From positions 38,303,569-38,367,568 of the forward strand of contig OZ034975.1 of NCBI GenBank assembly GCA_964030785.1: DNA of 64,000 nucleotides, in the 5' to 3' direction. This DNA comes from Siderastrea siderea. Lineage: Eukaryota > Cnidaria > Anthozoa > Scleractinia > Rhizangiidae. Made by a program: the position numbers and the translations under genes. The notes under the pieces were generated by a model, which made no database searches, was not told where the DNA came from, and saw only the letters and a program-made list of their open reading frames with translations. This document shows positions 1 through 11,872 of the stretch, one piece after another; positions within the stretch are counted from its first letter, which is position 1; the number at the start of each line of letters is the position of its first letter.

Positions 1-900
1 GCTAAAGCAAAATATTTTACAATTTACAACAGAGTCTGGTTGAAAATCTAGCTCAGGATCTAGCTTAATTGGAAAGAAACGTGTTTGTAGCAAAGTATGA
101 TGGCGTTTGGCAACATAGCACTCAAACAACCGGCTTTAACGGTAAAAAAATGAGCAGTAAAAGGGTTAATGCTACGTTTACCTAGACTTAAAACAATTCT
201 AAATCTCTACATTGATTTAATGTTGTTTTAAGGTAAGTTTAAATCCTGTGAGAGATTTCGTGTTACGTTTAATGTGGCTTAAAATGGCCTTAAATCTTTA
301 ATTTGATTTAATGTTATTTAAGGTAAACCTAAATTTGCCTAAATCTTCTAACAGATTTAATGACGTGTTTAAGTCTTCTTAAACTAAAGGTAAATCTTTC
401 ACATTATTTAACATTCATTAAACATTTATTAAACATAAATCAAGAAACAAATTTAACACGCATTTTGGAACATCTTAAACAATACTTAAATATAAAGTCT
501 TGTTTGAGTGATATTTACGTCACCTAAACCTACATTAAATTAAACTTTAGATTTAATACCCGTTTAGTATTGCTTAAACTCTACTTAAATTTGGCATTTC
601 GCCTAGTGGTTGGGGGTCACATTTCTAACAGGCAAAAATATTTTGGGTTAATTTATGGTTCATGTTAGGCTGACGACAAAACCCTAACACGAACCTCTTT
701 TTTTTAAGGCTCTTCTTAGTCCAACTGGAGACTGACAAGTAACCAAACGTTAGACTTCTTTTTGTCATGCTCTTTCAGCTAGGAGCCTAACACAAGATTG
801 TTAGGCTAAATTTTGCGTCTTGTTAGCCTCTGGTGCACTATATCAGGCCGTTGTTAGGCCTGATTTTGGTTCTGTCAGGCCAAAAAATTTCGTACGGGAA
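1..900. repeat. AT-rich degenerate repeat region
   Basis: From about 170 to 600 the sequence is built of imperfect repeats around TTTAA, TTAAAC and TTTAAATC with no coding frame. From 640 to 880 the hexamer GTTAGG and its complement CCTAAC recur in both orientations. I see no gene. It lies in the presumed upstream intron of the tyrosine kinase gene, or upstream of it. The remaining stretch up to 1430 holds nothing I recognise. Confidence 0.45.
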
Positions 901-2740
901 ATTTAGTTCACTAGTTCAATCCACAGCCAAACATCAAGGCAGCTTATTGTGTGTACATGACATTGCACTGAAAAAATATTTTCCAAGTATACGATTCAAG
1001 CAGTGTCGATGAATACAGTGCCACTATTCCACATTTAGTGACAGATATGGCAAATATCCCTTGAAATAGCTGTGACGTTAATTGGCCAACTTTTGTAGAA
1101 CATGTTGTTATTATCCTGGCTGATCGCATTACAAAATTGACCTTAAAATATTCTTTACCGTTGGTAATTTCACTTAGAAAAGCGTGGGCAGTTTGGTCGT
1201 AAAATACTTATGCAGTTTGTGTTAGATACGTGTTCTGATGTCGTGACCACAAGTTTATTTAATCACTTGTTTGATCATATAGGATAAGACTTCAGTTGAT
1301 GGTGTGATATGTAATATGACTGATATCCAAAGAATGTTGATTTAGATGAATGCTTTGATCCGCTTCAGATAATTAAGTGTATAAATGTGATTGAGCAGAT
1401 GAAATCAAGTAGTTGTTACTCCTGAAAGTGTGTGTCTGTGTGTGAGGTGCACTTCGTTGAGCCGATGGCATCACAGAACATAACAGGTTATGGCCCCAGG
1501 AGGACGCTCATTTTTGATGGAGACGAGAGCAAGTACGAATTGTGGGAGGTGAAATTTCTGGGATATGCGCGCCTCCAAAAGCTGTACGACGTATTTGTGA
1601 GGGATACTGATGAAAAAGTTAGCCCCCAGTGCAGCAAGGAGTGCCGAAGCTTTTGCCGAACTGGTCCAGTGTTTGGACGACAGGAGTTTGTCTCTCGTCA
1701 TAAGAGAAGCAAAAGATGATGGCAGAAAAGCTTTCGGAGTGCTAAGAGAGCACTACCAAGGGAAGGGCAAACCCCGTATCATCGCACTTTATACCGAACT
1801 GACTTCGCTGCAAATGGCAGAAGGAGAAAGTACGACTGACTACATTATCAGGGCCGAAACTGCAGCAACCTGCCTTAAAGGCTGCCGAAGAAGTCATCAG
1901 TGACGGCTTGTTGATCGCAATGGCACTAAAAGGCTTACCGAGTAGCTATAAGACGTTCGCTACCGTGGTCATGCAAAAGGAGAAACAGATGACCTTTGTG
2001 GAATTCAAAACTGCCCTTCGAAACTACGAAGAGAACAAAAAGAGTTCTAACAGGGGAGTGGACAGCGTGAATGCCGAGCACGTGATGACTGCAAAACTGA
2101 AACAGAAATTCTATGGAAAGTGCTTCCGATGTAAAAGAAAATGGCAGAAGAGCACAGACTGTTTCGTGAAAGTCGACCCCAAATGGTGTCATCAATGCAA
2201 AAGCAAGACTCATATGATACAAAAGACTGTCGAAGAGACAAGGACACTGCCAAAACGGCGGGAGGACTCACATAGCTCTCTTTTACTATCTCGGAACACC
2301 AACATCTCTGTGCAGAGAGAGGTAAAATAATTCCTAATTTGCTTTTAGATACCAGGGCAACAAGCCACATAATTAATGACAAGACAAAGTTTGTAGATTT
2401 TGATCAGAAATTTAACCTTAGTACTCATTTCCTTGAGTTAGATGAAGTTGGGCAAAGGTGGTTCTGGGCAAGGGAAATGCAAAAGTTAAGCTTTATGAGG
2501 CAAACAGTAACTTGCACGATGTGGTTCTCAACAATGCCCTTTGCATCCCGTCTTACAACCAGAATATTTTTTCTGTCCCTACAGCGATAGGGGCCAGTAT
2601 AAGTCTAGATAAGGACGTGAAGCATTTCAGAGCACCCAATAGCACATTGTTTGACATAGAACAACAAGGGCGTTTGTTTTATTTGAATAGCTTTTTCTCT
2701 TCCCAAAATAACGCCAGTACTCTAATCGAGTGGCATACGA

Positions 2741-4129
2741 TTTTATAACATAGCTCGCGTGCTGGTCCTATCAAATTCCTATTGAACCATCATGGTGTAT
2801 ATCTCTATATACACACGGCCGTGCGTATATAACATGACGTGTGCAGTTGCATTTTGCTGCAAAGTTCCCGTCGAGTTTAGCGGCGAGTTCCTGTTGCTGA
2901 ACTTACCGATAGTTAATGGAAGAAACTACAGTGTGTAGCGAAGTTCTTCCCAATTTTTTTCTTGGCATTGATCTTTTAGCCAGAAAACAGCCAACAAGCA
3001 AGAGCAAGACCAACGAAAACGAAGCATGCAGTTGAGTTATGGATGCACTTGGTTTTTTTCTTCCTGTAGCGACCAAAAGTGTCTTCTTTGCGAGCAACTC
3101 GGCGAGTAAAATTGACCAAGAAAAATCACCTTACAGCACTGAGAGTTAAACTAGAGAGAGATTACAACAGCGAAATTGTTGCAGAGTGTTTGATTTCTTA
3201 GGACGAGCAAGGCACTTTGTTGAAAAACTGAAGAAACTCAAACTTAATTAGTCTTTGGCGCTGTGTTTACGATTTCATTCACCGTCTTCTCTCAACGAAT
3301 GTTCACATAAGGTAGGTTTTATACGGAAAACTTTTAAATCCAAAATATCAAGACATGACACAAAATAAAACACAGTAAAATTGAAGCGAACCGTTTAATA
3401 ATGTGTCACACGTTTTCGGTGATTCACTACCAAAATCAAGCTAAATAAGCACTGACAACCAGAAAGGACGAAATTTTTCGGCCATATACTACACAAAATA
3501 ACATCGTTTTACCTCGTTCAATGTAGCTCTGTGTTCAAGCAGCTCCAAATGTTCAAACAAAATAAAATGTAATCCAAAATAAGTCGAATGATCGCTTTCC
3601 CAGTTGTTTGATTCATTGTTGTTAAACCACATTCCGTCCGCGGCCTCCACTTTGTTTTATGCTCGTTTCAACTCAGACTCGTGGCTACAATGCTGAAATC
3701 ATACAGCTTCAATCCGCTTTGGAGGATGAATACAACAGTTTTTTTCACGAAACATTAATCTTATACCACATCTTAGAGCGGTAATTGGAAGACTTCTTCA
3801 AAAAATTATTCCTGTACATTCACTTCGGAGCAATTTCACTGATTCATTCAGCTTTACAAAGAAACGCTGCAACTACGCGGCAACACTTCGCAAGGTTTTG
3901 GCGCCTTTTTCTTTCAGTCATGTGATCAATTATTGTCCCTTTTTTTTCTCTTTCTCGTTTTTCTTTCTCGTTCTTTCTTGATTTTTATGGTAACCAGTGA
4001 CTGAGTTTTGAATCAACTGCGCACTGATTCGTATTACTTACAATTTACAGTTTCAACGGAAGCGAAATGGAACTGCGGCTTCCTGCGAAAAACTACTATT
4101 TCAGCATTTCCACTGGCTATGTTATAAAA
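2741..4129. mobile_element. TIR-bounded insertion inside the copia pre-integrase region
   Basis: The 14-base sequence TTTTATAACATAGC at 2741-2754 recurs inverted at 4116-4129. It lies exactly where the copia reading frame breaks, so it is an insertion. No transposase frame is visible. Part of the interior (about 3690-3950, read on the minus strand) resembles 42900-43160, including the segment around GGCGCCAAAACCTTGCGAAG, so it is related to the element at 42.7-44.1 kb. Confidence 0.6.
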
Positions 4130-4317
4130 CAATTGGTTCATGCTTTTAGCTGTACGTACATCGAGTTATGAATGCACTTGGGAAGCTTGGAGAGCACTCA
4201 AGAAGCAAGAGTTGCTCTCGGCTGCGCCTCGAGCAACTCTTACGCTTCTCTCGTGCTCTCCAAACTTCCCGCGTGCATCCATAACTCGATGTACGCACGC
4301 TAAACATGAACCAATTG
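4130..4317. repeat. Long palindromic foldback element
   Basis: CAATTGGTTCATG at the left end is matched by CATGAACCAATTG at the right end, and most of the 188 bases pair with each other around a centre near 4222 (for example ACATCGAGTTATGAATGCAC against GTGCATCCATAACTCGATGT). It abuts the TIR element to its left and, with it, separates the two halves of the copia pre-integrase motif. A foldback also precedes the related element at 42.7 kb, so foldback plus body may move as one unit. Confidence 0.75.
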
Positions 4318-5351
4318 TTAAATGGGCCACTGTAATTTTAGCGATTTGCGCAAACTTCAAAGTGTTGTTGATGGAATGAAGATCGCTGACGATCAACAGT
4401 ATGAGTGTGTTATCTGTACGCAAGGCAAAACATGCCGGTTTGGGAACCGCAAGCCAGGTGAAAGAGCAAAAGAGCCTTTAGCATTTGTTCACTATGATTT
4501 GACCTGCCCAGTCGATCCAGTGGCTAAAGATGGCTTTAAGTATGCGTTGGCATTCGTAGATGACTACACAGGTATTAACATGGTGTATTTTCTCAAACAG
4601 AAGAGTGATACCGTAGAAGTTTTTAGCTGACACCGCCCCGTTCGGTAAAGTTAAGCGCATTCGGAGTGACAACGGAACGGATTCATGAGCCAACATTTTA
4701 AATCTTTACTGCGTAAGAATGCAATCAAACATGAAACTGTAGAGAGGGGGTGGCGCAGTCTATTTGACATGGCGCTATGTTTATTGCTAGAGGCAAAATG
4801 TCCTAAGGAGCTTTGGGCATACGGGCAATTGTTGGAAACCTAATCTATGTAATGACGGGTACTAGACCTGACCTGACAGTCCCCTTTGTAGACAACATGT
4901 GATCTGTGAATGTTTTTGTCTTTCAAGTTGAAAAGACTTTTAATTTGTCTTGTTTGCCAAAGGACGATGAAAATGTATTTGAAACCCGTGAACTTGTTCA
5001 GCTTGGAGATAAATGTTTTGCTGAGTCTTTCATTTCTGTTACAGTTTAGATTTTGTAAATGCTCGAACAACAGGATATTTTCTGCAATTCGGCCTCTGCA
5101 ATAATAGCTTGTCTGAGCACATGATGCTCTCGTTATGTGAATATCTTATCCAAAACACCACCTTTCAATGACCTTACATGTACCCTTCACAAATGACACG
5201 AGAGTCCGCCCAAGGGGCCCTTTGATATATCCGTGTTGCTACATTGATCCATAACATAAGTCCATCTGTCCCAAAACATGAAGTACTTAGCTTAATTGGA
5301 ACTCTTTATCTTCGATTTACAAAAGGAGACTTGCTTGCGTTGCCTACCAAA

Positions 5352-5519
5352 CAAGGGGCGGATCCAGGGGTGCTAGCCACCCCCCTCTTTGGGGTCGTTT
5401 TAGCCTGAAATTATAAAAGGAAACAAAACTATCACTGAGGCGATTTTGTCTCGGATTGTTCCGATATTGGTATATCAGGTCAGCCCCCTCCTCCTTCAAA
5501 AATCCTTGATCCGCCACTG
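5352..5519. mobile_element. Small MITE with GGCGGATC termini
   Basis: The left end reads CAAGGGGCGGATCCAGG, and the right end read inverted gives CAGTGGCGGATCAAGG. The interior is short and non-coding. The CAGNGG-like termini fit hAT-type MITEs, but I could not define a target duplication. The stretches 5060-5350 and 5520-5900 around it show no gene. Confidence 0.6.
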
Positions 5520-5911
5520 CAAGCTTACTAAAACTTAAACCCAGGCAGCATAAGGAGTCTTTCTCCAGAACATATAACCAGCCATAATTTAAAAGACAAT
5601 TTGAAATTTGAACACAAAGTTCTGAGTCTAAAGTACTTAACAATTCATTTACTCACTTAAGGCCAGTATTATTTGTAATAGTCTACCAGTTCAGCAGAGT
5701 CGTGCCAAATTCATCATCTAAGGCAAACCTCTAAACGTTCTCTAAGACAAAATAATATATAGATTTAGCCAAGCCTAAAAGCGGAGCCCCCCCCCTTTTT
5801 GTTTTGTCTGTTTTTTATTTTTTTTTTGCTGGCAGTTATTAATTTGTGAAAATACTCTCATTCAAGTCGTTAAATTAAAAAAAAGGAAAAAACAAAAAAC
5901 AAAAGTAAAAA

Positions 5912-5992
5912 GTTCCTACCCTCGCTGAGAGCCGAACCCGGTTCGTCGGGGTAAGAAGAAGGATATTAGTCCACTAGGCCATGAGAGGTTCT
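5912..5992 (-). repeat. tRNA-like sequence (pseudo-tRNA or SINE head)
   Basis: Read on the minus strand it shows an A-box-like TGGCCTAGTGG and a B-box-like GGGTTCGGCTC, spaced as in a tRNA. The T-arm forms four of five pairs around a 7-base TTCGGCT loop, and the acceptor stem pairs about five of seven. It resembles Glu-type tRNAs in the D-arm, but the stems are imperfect, so a functional tRNA is unlikely. A tRNA-derived SINE head or pseudogene is the better reading. Confidence 0.45.
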
Positions 5993-6239
5993 TGACAATT
6001 TTTAAGTTAATTTTAATACTTATTTCTTTCTTCGTGACGTGACAAGCTACCTATCAGCATGAAAATGCTGGTGTTTTTCCTGGCAAAATGTGTTCGGAAC
6101 GCCGAAAAAACCATGGTTGTGGTCAGAAAGACCAAAAAGCACTAGCTCTGCTATATTTGGCGTCGAAACCGCTGCGAAAAGCTGCGAACTCAAGCGGTGT
6201 GACGACCGAGTTCGAACAGAACCGACGAGGCCAATTTGA

Positions 6240-6610
6240 ACTTTTCGCCTGAACTTTAATTTATCGCCTACTTTTTTTCGCCTAAATTGAACTTTTCCCC
6301 TTCCACCAAAAAGGCAACTGAGTATTCTTTTGAACTTTTTTTTCCATTAACAAATTTGTTTTTGACTTTTGTTGTCTTTGCTTGTTTTGCTACAACGCGG
6401 GTCGATTTCGCGACAAAAACACACGGGATTCAGCACAGGGTTATATCCAGTGTATGAAGTATATTGGTAAGCCTGTGGTGCGGACGGACGGATGTACGGA
6501 CGGACGGTCACGTGTCTATTACATCACTACCAAAATTTCTTGGCTTGATAGGTTACGAAATTTCCTTAGCAATGGAACTCCGCTGACGTGCTAGCGCGCT
6601 GGCTCCGCTA
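6240..6610 (+). repeat. Truncated copy of repeat family A (third copy)
   Basis: The stretch from GAACTTTTCGCC, through the CGGACGGACGG run near 6480, to TTAGCAATGGAACTCCG near 6580 matches the terminal part of the family A element at 13310-13745. Only this end is present. The CGGACGGA tract is a short tandem repeat inside the family. No coding potential is apparent. Confidence 0.6.
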
Positions 6611-7064
6611 AAAAGTCTATACTTTCCTTTGGATCTTGCTCTACAGTAACAAATAAGAACATTGATGAGTTTACCTCTGAACTTCCTGAACATGATTAAC
6701 ACCTCTGTAACTAGCACAGTTGGCTGGGTCCCTCAAGTGTCCGTTACGCATGCCATAAGAGGGTGCTTTGAAATGTGGGGCTTAACAGGTCCAAAACGTC
6801 ATTCGAAAAAAAAACACAAGACTTTCGCCCTGACGCCATCATTTATTGTAGCCGTAACTCACTACGCTATAGTAGTAAGTTCAAGCAGCACACTCCTCTT
6901 TTTCCTGATCTGCATTCACTCCCCATCAAATATCGCATTTCTCATTTTTGTATAATTTATACTTCTGAAAAGCCCTGTTATGGGATGAGGTATAATAAAG
7001 TGTATGTGTACTTCAAAATTTAGGTTACAACATACAAAGCGCTTAATGGTCTCGCACCGGTTTT

Positions 7065-7508
7065 ATTGTGATCAATCAGGGTCTGGAAGGGTATTCTCGG
7101 GATCCGGGATTTGACCAAAATACGGTGCGGGATTCGGAAAACGCAAAATATCTCGACGGGATTCGGGATTTGACTGCTACCAGGGAAGGGGATTCGCCAA
7201 AATTTGGGCAGGGGATGCGGGATTTTTTGGCTTGTCTGTCGGGGATTCGGGAAATCGTCACGACCCAAGTAAACGTTCTAGCGGCAAAAGCGAATCAACC
7301 AGGCGAGCGCAAAATATCAATCAAAACGGCCAATCTACATCTTAAATTTATTAGCTTTTGCAGAAATTAGTCTTTTTTAACGCATTTTTGGGAAAGAAAA
7401 AACGGTATTCGGGAGAGCGATGAAAAAAGGGCGGGATGCGCGGTTCTCGTCAAAAAGGATGCGGGAATGCGGGATCAGGACCCCCTCCTTCCAGACCCTG
7501 ATCAATCT
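7065..7508. mobile_element. MITE with ATCAATCAGGGTCTGGAAGG ends
   Basis: ATCAGGGTCTGGAAGG near 7071 recurs inverted as CCTTCCAGACCCTGAT near 7488, bounding about 440 bases. The interior is rich in GGGATTCGGGAT-type repeats on the + strand and has no transposase. The open frames across it arise from this repeat composition and are not treated as genes. Confidence 0.65.
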
Positions 7509-7692
7509 TTAATACATTTGAAGGCTTTATTAAATTTGTGGTCAGTCGCTGTTACATTTAAATTAAAGATTTAATTACGTCCGAGACCAATTATCACGTT
7601 TGTGGCTTTTCCAGGGTATCACTTAGACAATTCTTTTCCATCGAAATTTTCAACCGATGGAAAGAAATTCCTCTTTACTGTCCATTAAAAAA

Positions 7693-8449
7693 CCGGTACA
7701 CTCAGTACACTCGGTACAGCCGACACACTCGGTACACTTGGTACAGCTGGTACACTCGGTACCACCGGTACACTTGGTACACTCGGTACAGCCGGTACAG
7801 CTGGTACACTCGGTACACTCAGTACACTCGGTACACTCGGTACAGACGGTACACTTGGTACAGCCGGTACACTCGGTACACTCGGTACAGCCGGTATATA
7901 TATACTTGGTACACTCGGTACACTCGGTACACTCAGTACAGCGGCTACACTCGGTCCACTCGGTACAGCCGGTATACTAGGTACACTCAGTACAGCCGGT
8001 ACACTCGGTACACTCGGTACGGCCGGTACAATCGGTACGCTCGGTGCAGCCGGTACACTCGGTACGCTCGGTACACTCGGTACAGCCGGTACACTCGGTA
8101 CAGCCGATACGCTCGGTACAGCCGATACACTCGGTACGTACACTTGGTACAGCCGGTACACTTGGTACAACCGGTACAACCGGTACACTCCGTACAACCG
8201 GTACACTCGGTACACTCGGTGCAGCCGGTACACTCGGTACACTCAGTACACTTAGTACACTCGGTACACTCGGTACACTCGGTACAGACGGTACACTCGG
8301 TATAGCCGGTACACTCAGTACACTCGGTACACTCGGTACAGCCGGTACACTGGGTCCGCTCGGTACAGCCGGTATACTCGGTACACTCGGTACAGTCGGT
8401 ACACTCGGTACAGCCGGTACACTCGGTACACTTGGTACACTCGATACAC
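7693..8449. repeat. 9-bp minisatellite array 1 (GGTACACTC / GGTACAGCC)
   Basis: About 84 units of a 9-base repeat, mostly GGTACACTC and GGTACAGCC with variants, interrupted once near 7897 by a short TATATA tract. Every unit carries GTAC. Because 9 is a multiple of 3, all frames stay open and give long artificial ORFs on both strands. It lies in the presumed intron before the last kinase-domain exon. Confidence 0.95.
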
Positions 8450-9554
8450 ATCGCCAGAAATCGCGGACATTTCGAGCCCACTAACAACTGTCAGCGGTAT
8501 CTTGTTTTACACAAAGAAACTATGGCGGCGGATGCTTCTCTATCGGATAAGAAACGTGTTTCATACGATCTGCTGCACAATTTAAGCTCGGTAGATATTT
8601 TTTTTCATGGCAAAAAAAGAAAAGGAGGAATGTGTGTAAATCTTTTCTTGTAATCAGCCAGGAGATCAGACATTTTGGAAAATGTAGCTAGCTCCCGCTA
8701 GCGTTATAAGAATATGGCGTATTCCATGCCAAATGCTCGTCGATTTGAGGAAAAATCCTTCAAGTGTTCAACTAGCTCTCACTCGCATTAAATACAGAGA
8801 AGATGTAAGCTAATGGTCCAAAAAAAGAGCTATTTCTTGCACTTGTATTAAACGTTTATTGGAGGTACTATGCAAGTCTTCCAGAACTGGTTCGATTTTC
8901 GCGCGCGAAAAAAGATTTATTCAAGGCACCTTCTTTAGAGCGAGGGGATCTGGACCTAGTTTATATACCGACAAACATTGCTGGATAAGAAAAACAAATA
9001 TGGCGACAGTTTTGGAGGTTTGGAAGAGGTTCTACCTCAGTGTTTTCCCTTCTCGTGAGTTCTCAAAGATGGTCACAGTTCACGGACTCGACCAAGGAAA
9101 AAATAAGCAATTTTCAAGCGGTCTTGAAAGTATCTTATTAGCAGGAAATGTCTCTTTTTATGGACAATTTGTGTACATCGAACTTCCTGGTATTTGATGC
9201 GAGTCGGAGCTAGATGACCGCTTGAAGGGTTTTTCCTAAAATGGACGAGCACTTGGCATGGATTACGCCATATTTTGAGGCAAACTATGAGTAATGGCTA
9301 TAGTATTGGAGCCTCGAACATCGAAAATCGTGGAAAGAAAGTAGACGAATGGCTTTTGAATTGTTTTTATGTTAGAAGTATAGCTTAACCACTGCTGAAC
9401 ATGTCTCGAGTCGGAGCTAGGGAATATTCTAAATCGTATTTCTTGTGTTTTGGGTTTTTGTTGAAATCCCATACATTTTCTCACACGTTTCCACCGCCAT
9501 TGACGACGCAATGCGCGCGCGCGTCCGCCATTTTGACCCAAATTTCTGGCAATG
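8450..9554. other. Spacer between the two 9-bp arrays, no gene recognised
   Basis: About 1.1 kb of unique-looking DNA. Short open frames at 8859-9197 and elsewhere resemble no family I know, and I see no convincing splice-bounded exon. I treat it as intronic. Confidence 0.4.
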
Positions 9555-10021
9555 ACTCGGTACAGCGGCTACACTCGGTACAGTCGGCACACTCGGTACA
9601 GCCGGTACACTCAGTACACTCGGTACAGCCAGTACACTCGGTACAGCCAGTACACTGGGCACACTCGGTACACTCTGTACAGTCGGTACAGTCGGTATAG
9701 CCGGTACACTCGGTACAGCCGGTAAACTTGGTAAACTCGGTGCGCTCGGTGCGCTCGGTACAGCCAGTACATTCGATACACTCGGTACACTCTGTACAGT
9801 CAGTACAGTCGGTACACTCGGTATAGCCGGTACACTCGGTACAGCCGGTAAACTTGGTAAACTCAGTACGCTCGGTACACTCGGTACACTCGGCACACTC
9901 GGCACACTCGGTACAGCGGGTACATTCGGTACACTCGGTACACACGGTACACTCGGTACAGCCGGTACACTCGGTACGCTCGATACACTCGGTACAGCTG
10001 GTACACTCGGTACAGCCGGTA
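9555..10021. repeat. 9-bp minisatellite array 2
   Basis: About 52 units of the same 9-base repeat as 7693-8449, in the same orientation, with more variants (GGTAAACTT, GGTGCGCTC, AGTACA). It ends only about 60 bases before the putative acceptor of the kinase exon at 10083, so array length could influence that splice site. The sharing of unit and orientation implies one expansion split by 1.1 kb or two linked expansions. Confidence 0.95.
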
Positions 10022-10082
10022 GAGCGCAGAGGTTCAACTGACATGATCCTTTGTTGTGCTTTGAGGTCTTCTTGTTCTTAAG

Positions 10083-10224
10083 GAACAGGTCTCCCTGCAC
10101 CGATCGAAAGCGGCACAATGACAGGTATCAAATCATGATGAACTGTTGGCAAAATCAAGTGGAAGCAAGACCTTCATTTGCCGCCTTAACAAAACAGCTG
10201 AAAGACATGGAAAACCAACACACG
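10083..10224 (+). CDS. Receptor-type tyrosine kinase, penultimate coding exon (end of kinase domain)
   Basis: Codes for the last helix region of a protein tyrosine kinase domain. YQIMMNCWQNQVEARPSF matches the subdomain XI signature YxxMxxCWxxxPxxRPxF of animal receptor tyrosine kinases, and FAALTKQLKDMENQHT forms the closing helix. The donor is CACACG|GTAAGA at 10224/10225. The acceptor is less certain: a pyrimidine tract ending TTCTTAAG puts the start at 10083 and gives NRSPCTDRKRHNDR before YQIM, which aligns with the RMPxP segment usual there; the alternative is AG at 10124. Earlier kinase exons are not in the window, so they lie to the left of position 1 or are too diverged to see. The exact RTK subfamily cannot be told from this piece. 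Confidence 0.8.
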
Positions 10225-11001
10225 GTAAGAACAACAACAACAACTAGAACAACGACAGTTCGTTTTTAAATAAATCTTTTTGAACTTTGAAATGATGCCC
10301 CCGAATCGCGGTGCATGGTTATTACAACAAATATATCATTTGATCCCCTTTGTAAGTTATGTGCTTAACAAAATTAATTGACTGGACTTTTTGAGCGTTG
10401 GCGGGCGACAATTTTGTTACAATTTTGTTTGGAGGATATTTTTAAGCCGCGAAGTGGAGAGGTTAATATCTACCACTGTTCAGCAACCCTGGGGTAAGAA
10501 ATTGTTGTGGTATGTTCCACAAAAATGAGTAGCCGGTCCCCTAAGTTGTTTTCTTTCTTGGTGAATGGGCAAAAACTCAGTTGCACGAGTTGACAGCTTC
10601 CTCGCTTGAAGCTGAGTAACAATGTTATCCTGAATGTGAGCAGCCAATCAGAGCCCACGAAAAACCTGTTTACCTCTACGGTATATGCTAAGAACGGATA
10701 CCCTGAGTTAGCAGGGGATCAATCAAAGGGCTCCGGGAGCTGGGCACAATTAAGTGCAATGTCAACGCTTATAACTCCAGCGTAAAGCCAAAGAAAACAC
10801 ACGCACCACAAACACATAAAAAAGAACACACATAAAAAACAAACAAAAAACAATCGTACAGAGCAAGGAATACATAACGGTGGAATGACGCGTGGTTTTT
10901 ATTAATGTTTTTAAAGCAACTATAAAAACGTCAATTTATTACTTGTGAAGAAAATGAGAATCTTGTATTTAAATTTGTTTTCCATTGTTTTCTTTTTGCA
11001 G

Positions 11002-11061
11002 AGGCTGATCAACATGCACATTTATGACAACCTGAGTTGTACGCAAAAGTCGAGGATCTGA
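11002..11061 (+). CDS. Receptor-type tyrosine kinase, last coding exon
   Basis: The acceptor TTTTCTTTTTGCAG precedes AGG, and joining 10224 to 11002 keeps the frame (phase 0). It codes for a 19-residue tail, RLINMHIYDNLSCTQKSRI, then TGA at 11059-11061. The IYDNL segment is a plausible phosphotyrosine site in a short C-terminal tail; this is inference. The intron (10225-11001) is AT-rich with no feature. I did not find a canonical AATAAA close downstream, so the 3' end of the transcript is not placed. Confidence 0.75.
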   Translation, partial: RLINMHIYDNLSCTQKSRI

Positions 11062-11872
11062 ATGTCTAAGCTGACTTTTGAAGTAGAGTAAACTCATTTA
11101 TTCTAGCTTTTGGGGAAACATGTTGTTGTTATGTTGTTTTCTACAGTATTATAGTGTATTGGTGTTACTGATGGTAGTTTTAAAGGACATGTATACTTTA
11201 TTATTACTCTTTAGTCACAAAATATTGTAAGCAACCATTATTTAACTGTTCTCCTATTGGAGAAATCCAATTGGTAGAAATTGAATTGGACTGACATGAA
11301 AGTAGTTGACGAGCGCAAACTTGTAATTGCCAAGATAAAAGTAATTTGAAGCCTTTGGCGTCTTGTTGGCAAAGCCATGCCGTCGAAATTTTCTAAGAAG
11401 GCGAAACAAAATGACTGTAGCATTTCACGAGAACAGCGGCGAAATTTGACTCAATGCTCACAGATGTTTTTTAATTAGCTCGAATGAGATTTTTACAGCC
11501 TTTAGTTTGTTGTATAAATAGACAGAGAAGCCTTTCTATAGCTTTCCAGGAAAATGAGATGAGCTTCCATAAAATGTGAGTTTTTTACATAACGAATTCA
11601 GTATACTATAAAAAAAATTTAAAGAGTGCAACAGTAAAGCAGAAGAGTTTTGCCAATTTTTGCTATTCACAAAATTAAGTGGAATATTTCGCGGACATTC
11701 CACACTTTCCACATGAATTTTTCACGCTTTATTTTGTTATTTGAATAGAAAATGAAGCCTTTACATAGCTTTTCAACTAATATAGCTAAGCTTCTATAAA
11801 ATGCTGTTTTTTTTTTGTTTTGCGCTGTGGACAGTTGTCAGTGGTTGGAGCTTTGAAACTAGCGTGTGTGGA
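11062..11872. other. 3' UTR and intergenic DNA
   Basis: AT-rich DNA with no recognisable gene. It should hold the 3' UTR of the kinase gene. A poly(A) site was not identified. Confidence 0.4.

Larger units (their letters stand above)
1432..5060 (+). pseudogene. Ty1/copia retrotransposon remnant, interrupted
   Basis: Broken copia-type gag-pol. The gag part (1432-2330) has the N-terminal frame with GYGPRRTLIFDGDESKYELW, then a helical gag region, then two degraded zinc knuckles (CFRCKRKWQKSTDC lacks the His; the second lacks its last Cys). At 2339 a copia aspartic protease follows with LLDTRATSHI where LLDSGATSHI is usual, so the catalytic Asp remains but the Gly is changed. The GAG-pre-integrase motif is split: EWHT ends at about 2740 and MGHCNFSDLRKL resumes at 4322, with a separate element between. 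The integrase core (HYDLTCPVDP, FVDDYTG, IRSDNG) follows to about 4670. After a frame change a later part, WRSLFDMALCLLLEAKCPKE, runs to about 4850. I see at least four frame breaks and stops, and no reverse transcriptase region. It is a dead copy. Confidence 0.85.

Noticed and set aside
5912..5992. Functional tRNA-Glu gene on the minus strand
   Set aside because: The acceptor stem and T-stem have mismatches and the anticodon arm does not fold well; kept only as a tRNA-like repeat.
7685..8487. Long ORFs (146-185 aa) on both strands across the 9-bp array
   Set aside because: The unit length is a multiple of three and lacks stop codons, so frames stay open by composition; the proteins are pure repeat on both strands.
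9429..10118. 229-aa minus-strand ORF with PSVPAVPSV repeats
   Set aside because: Same artefact of the second 9-bp array; its non-repeat tail resembles nothing and it overlaps the kinase exon antisense.
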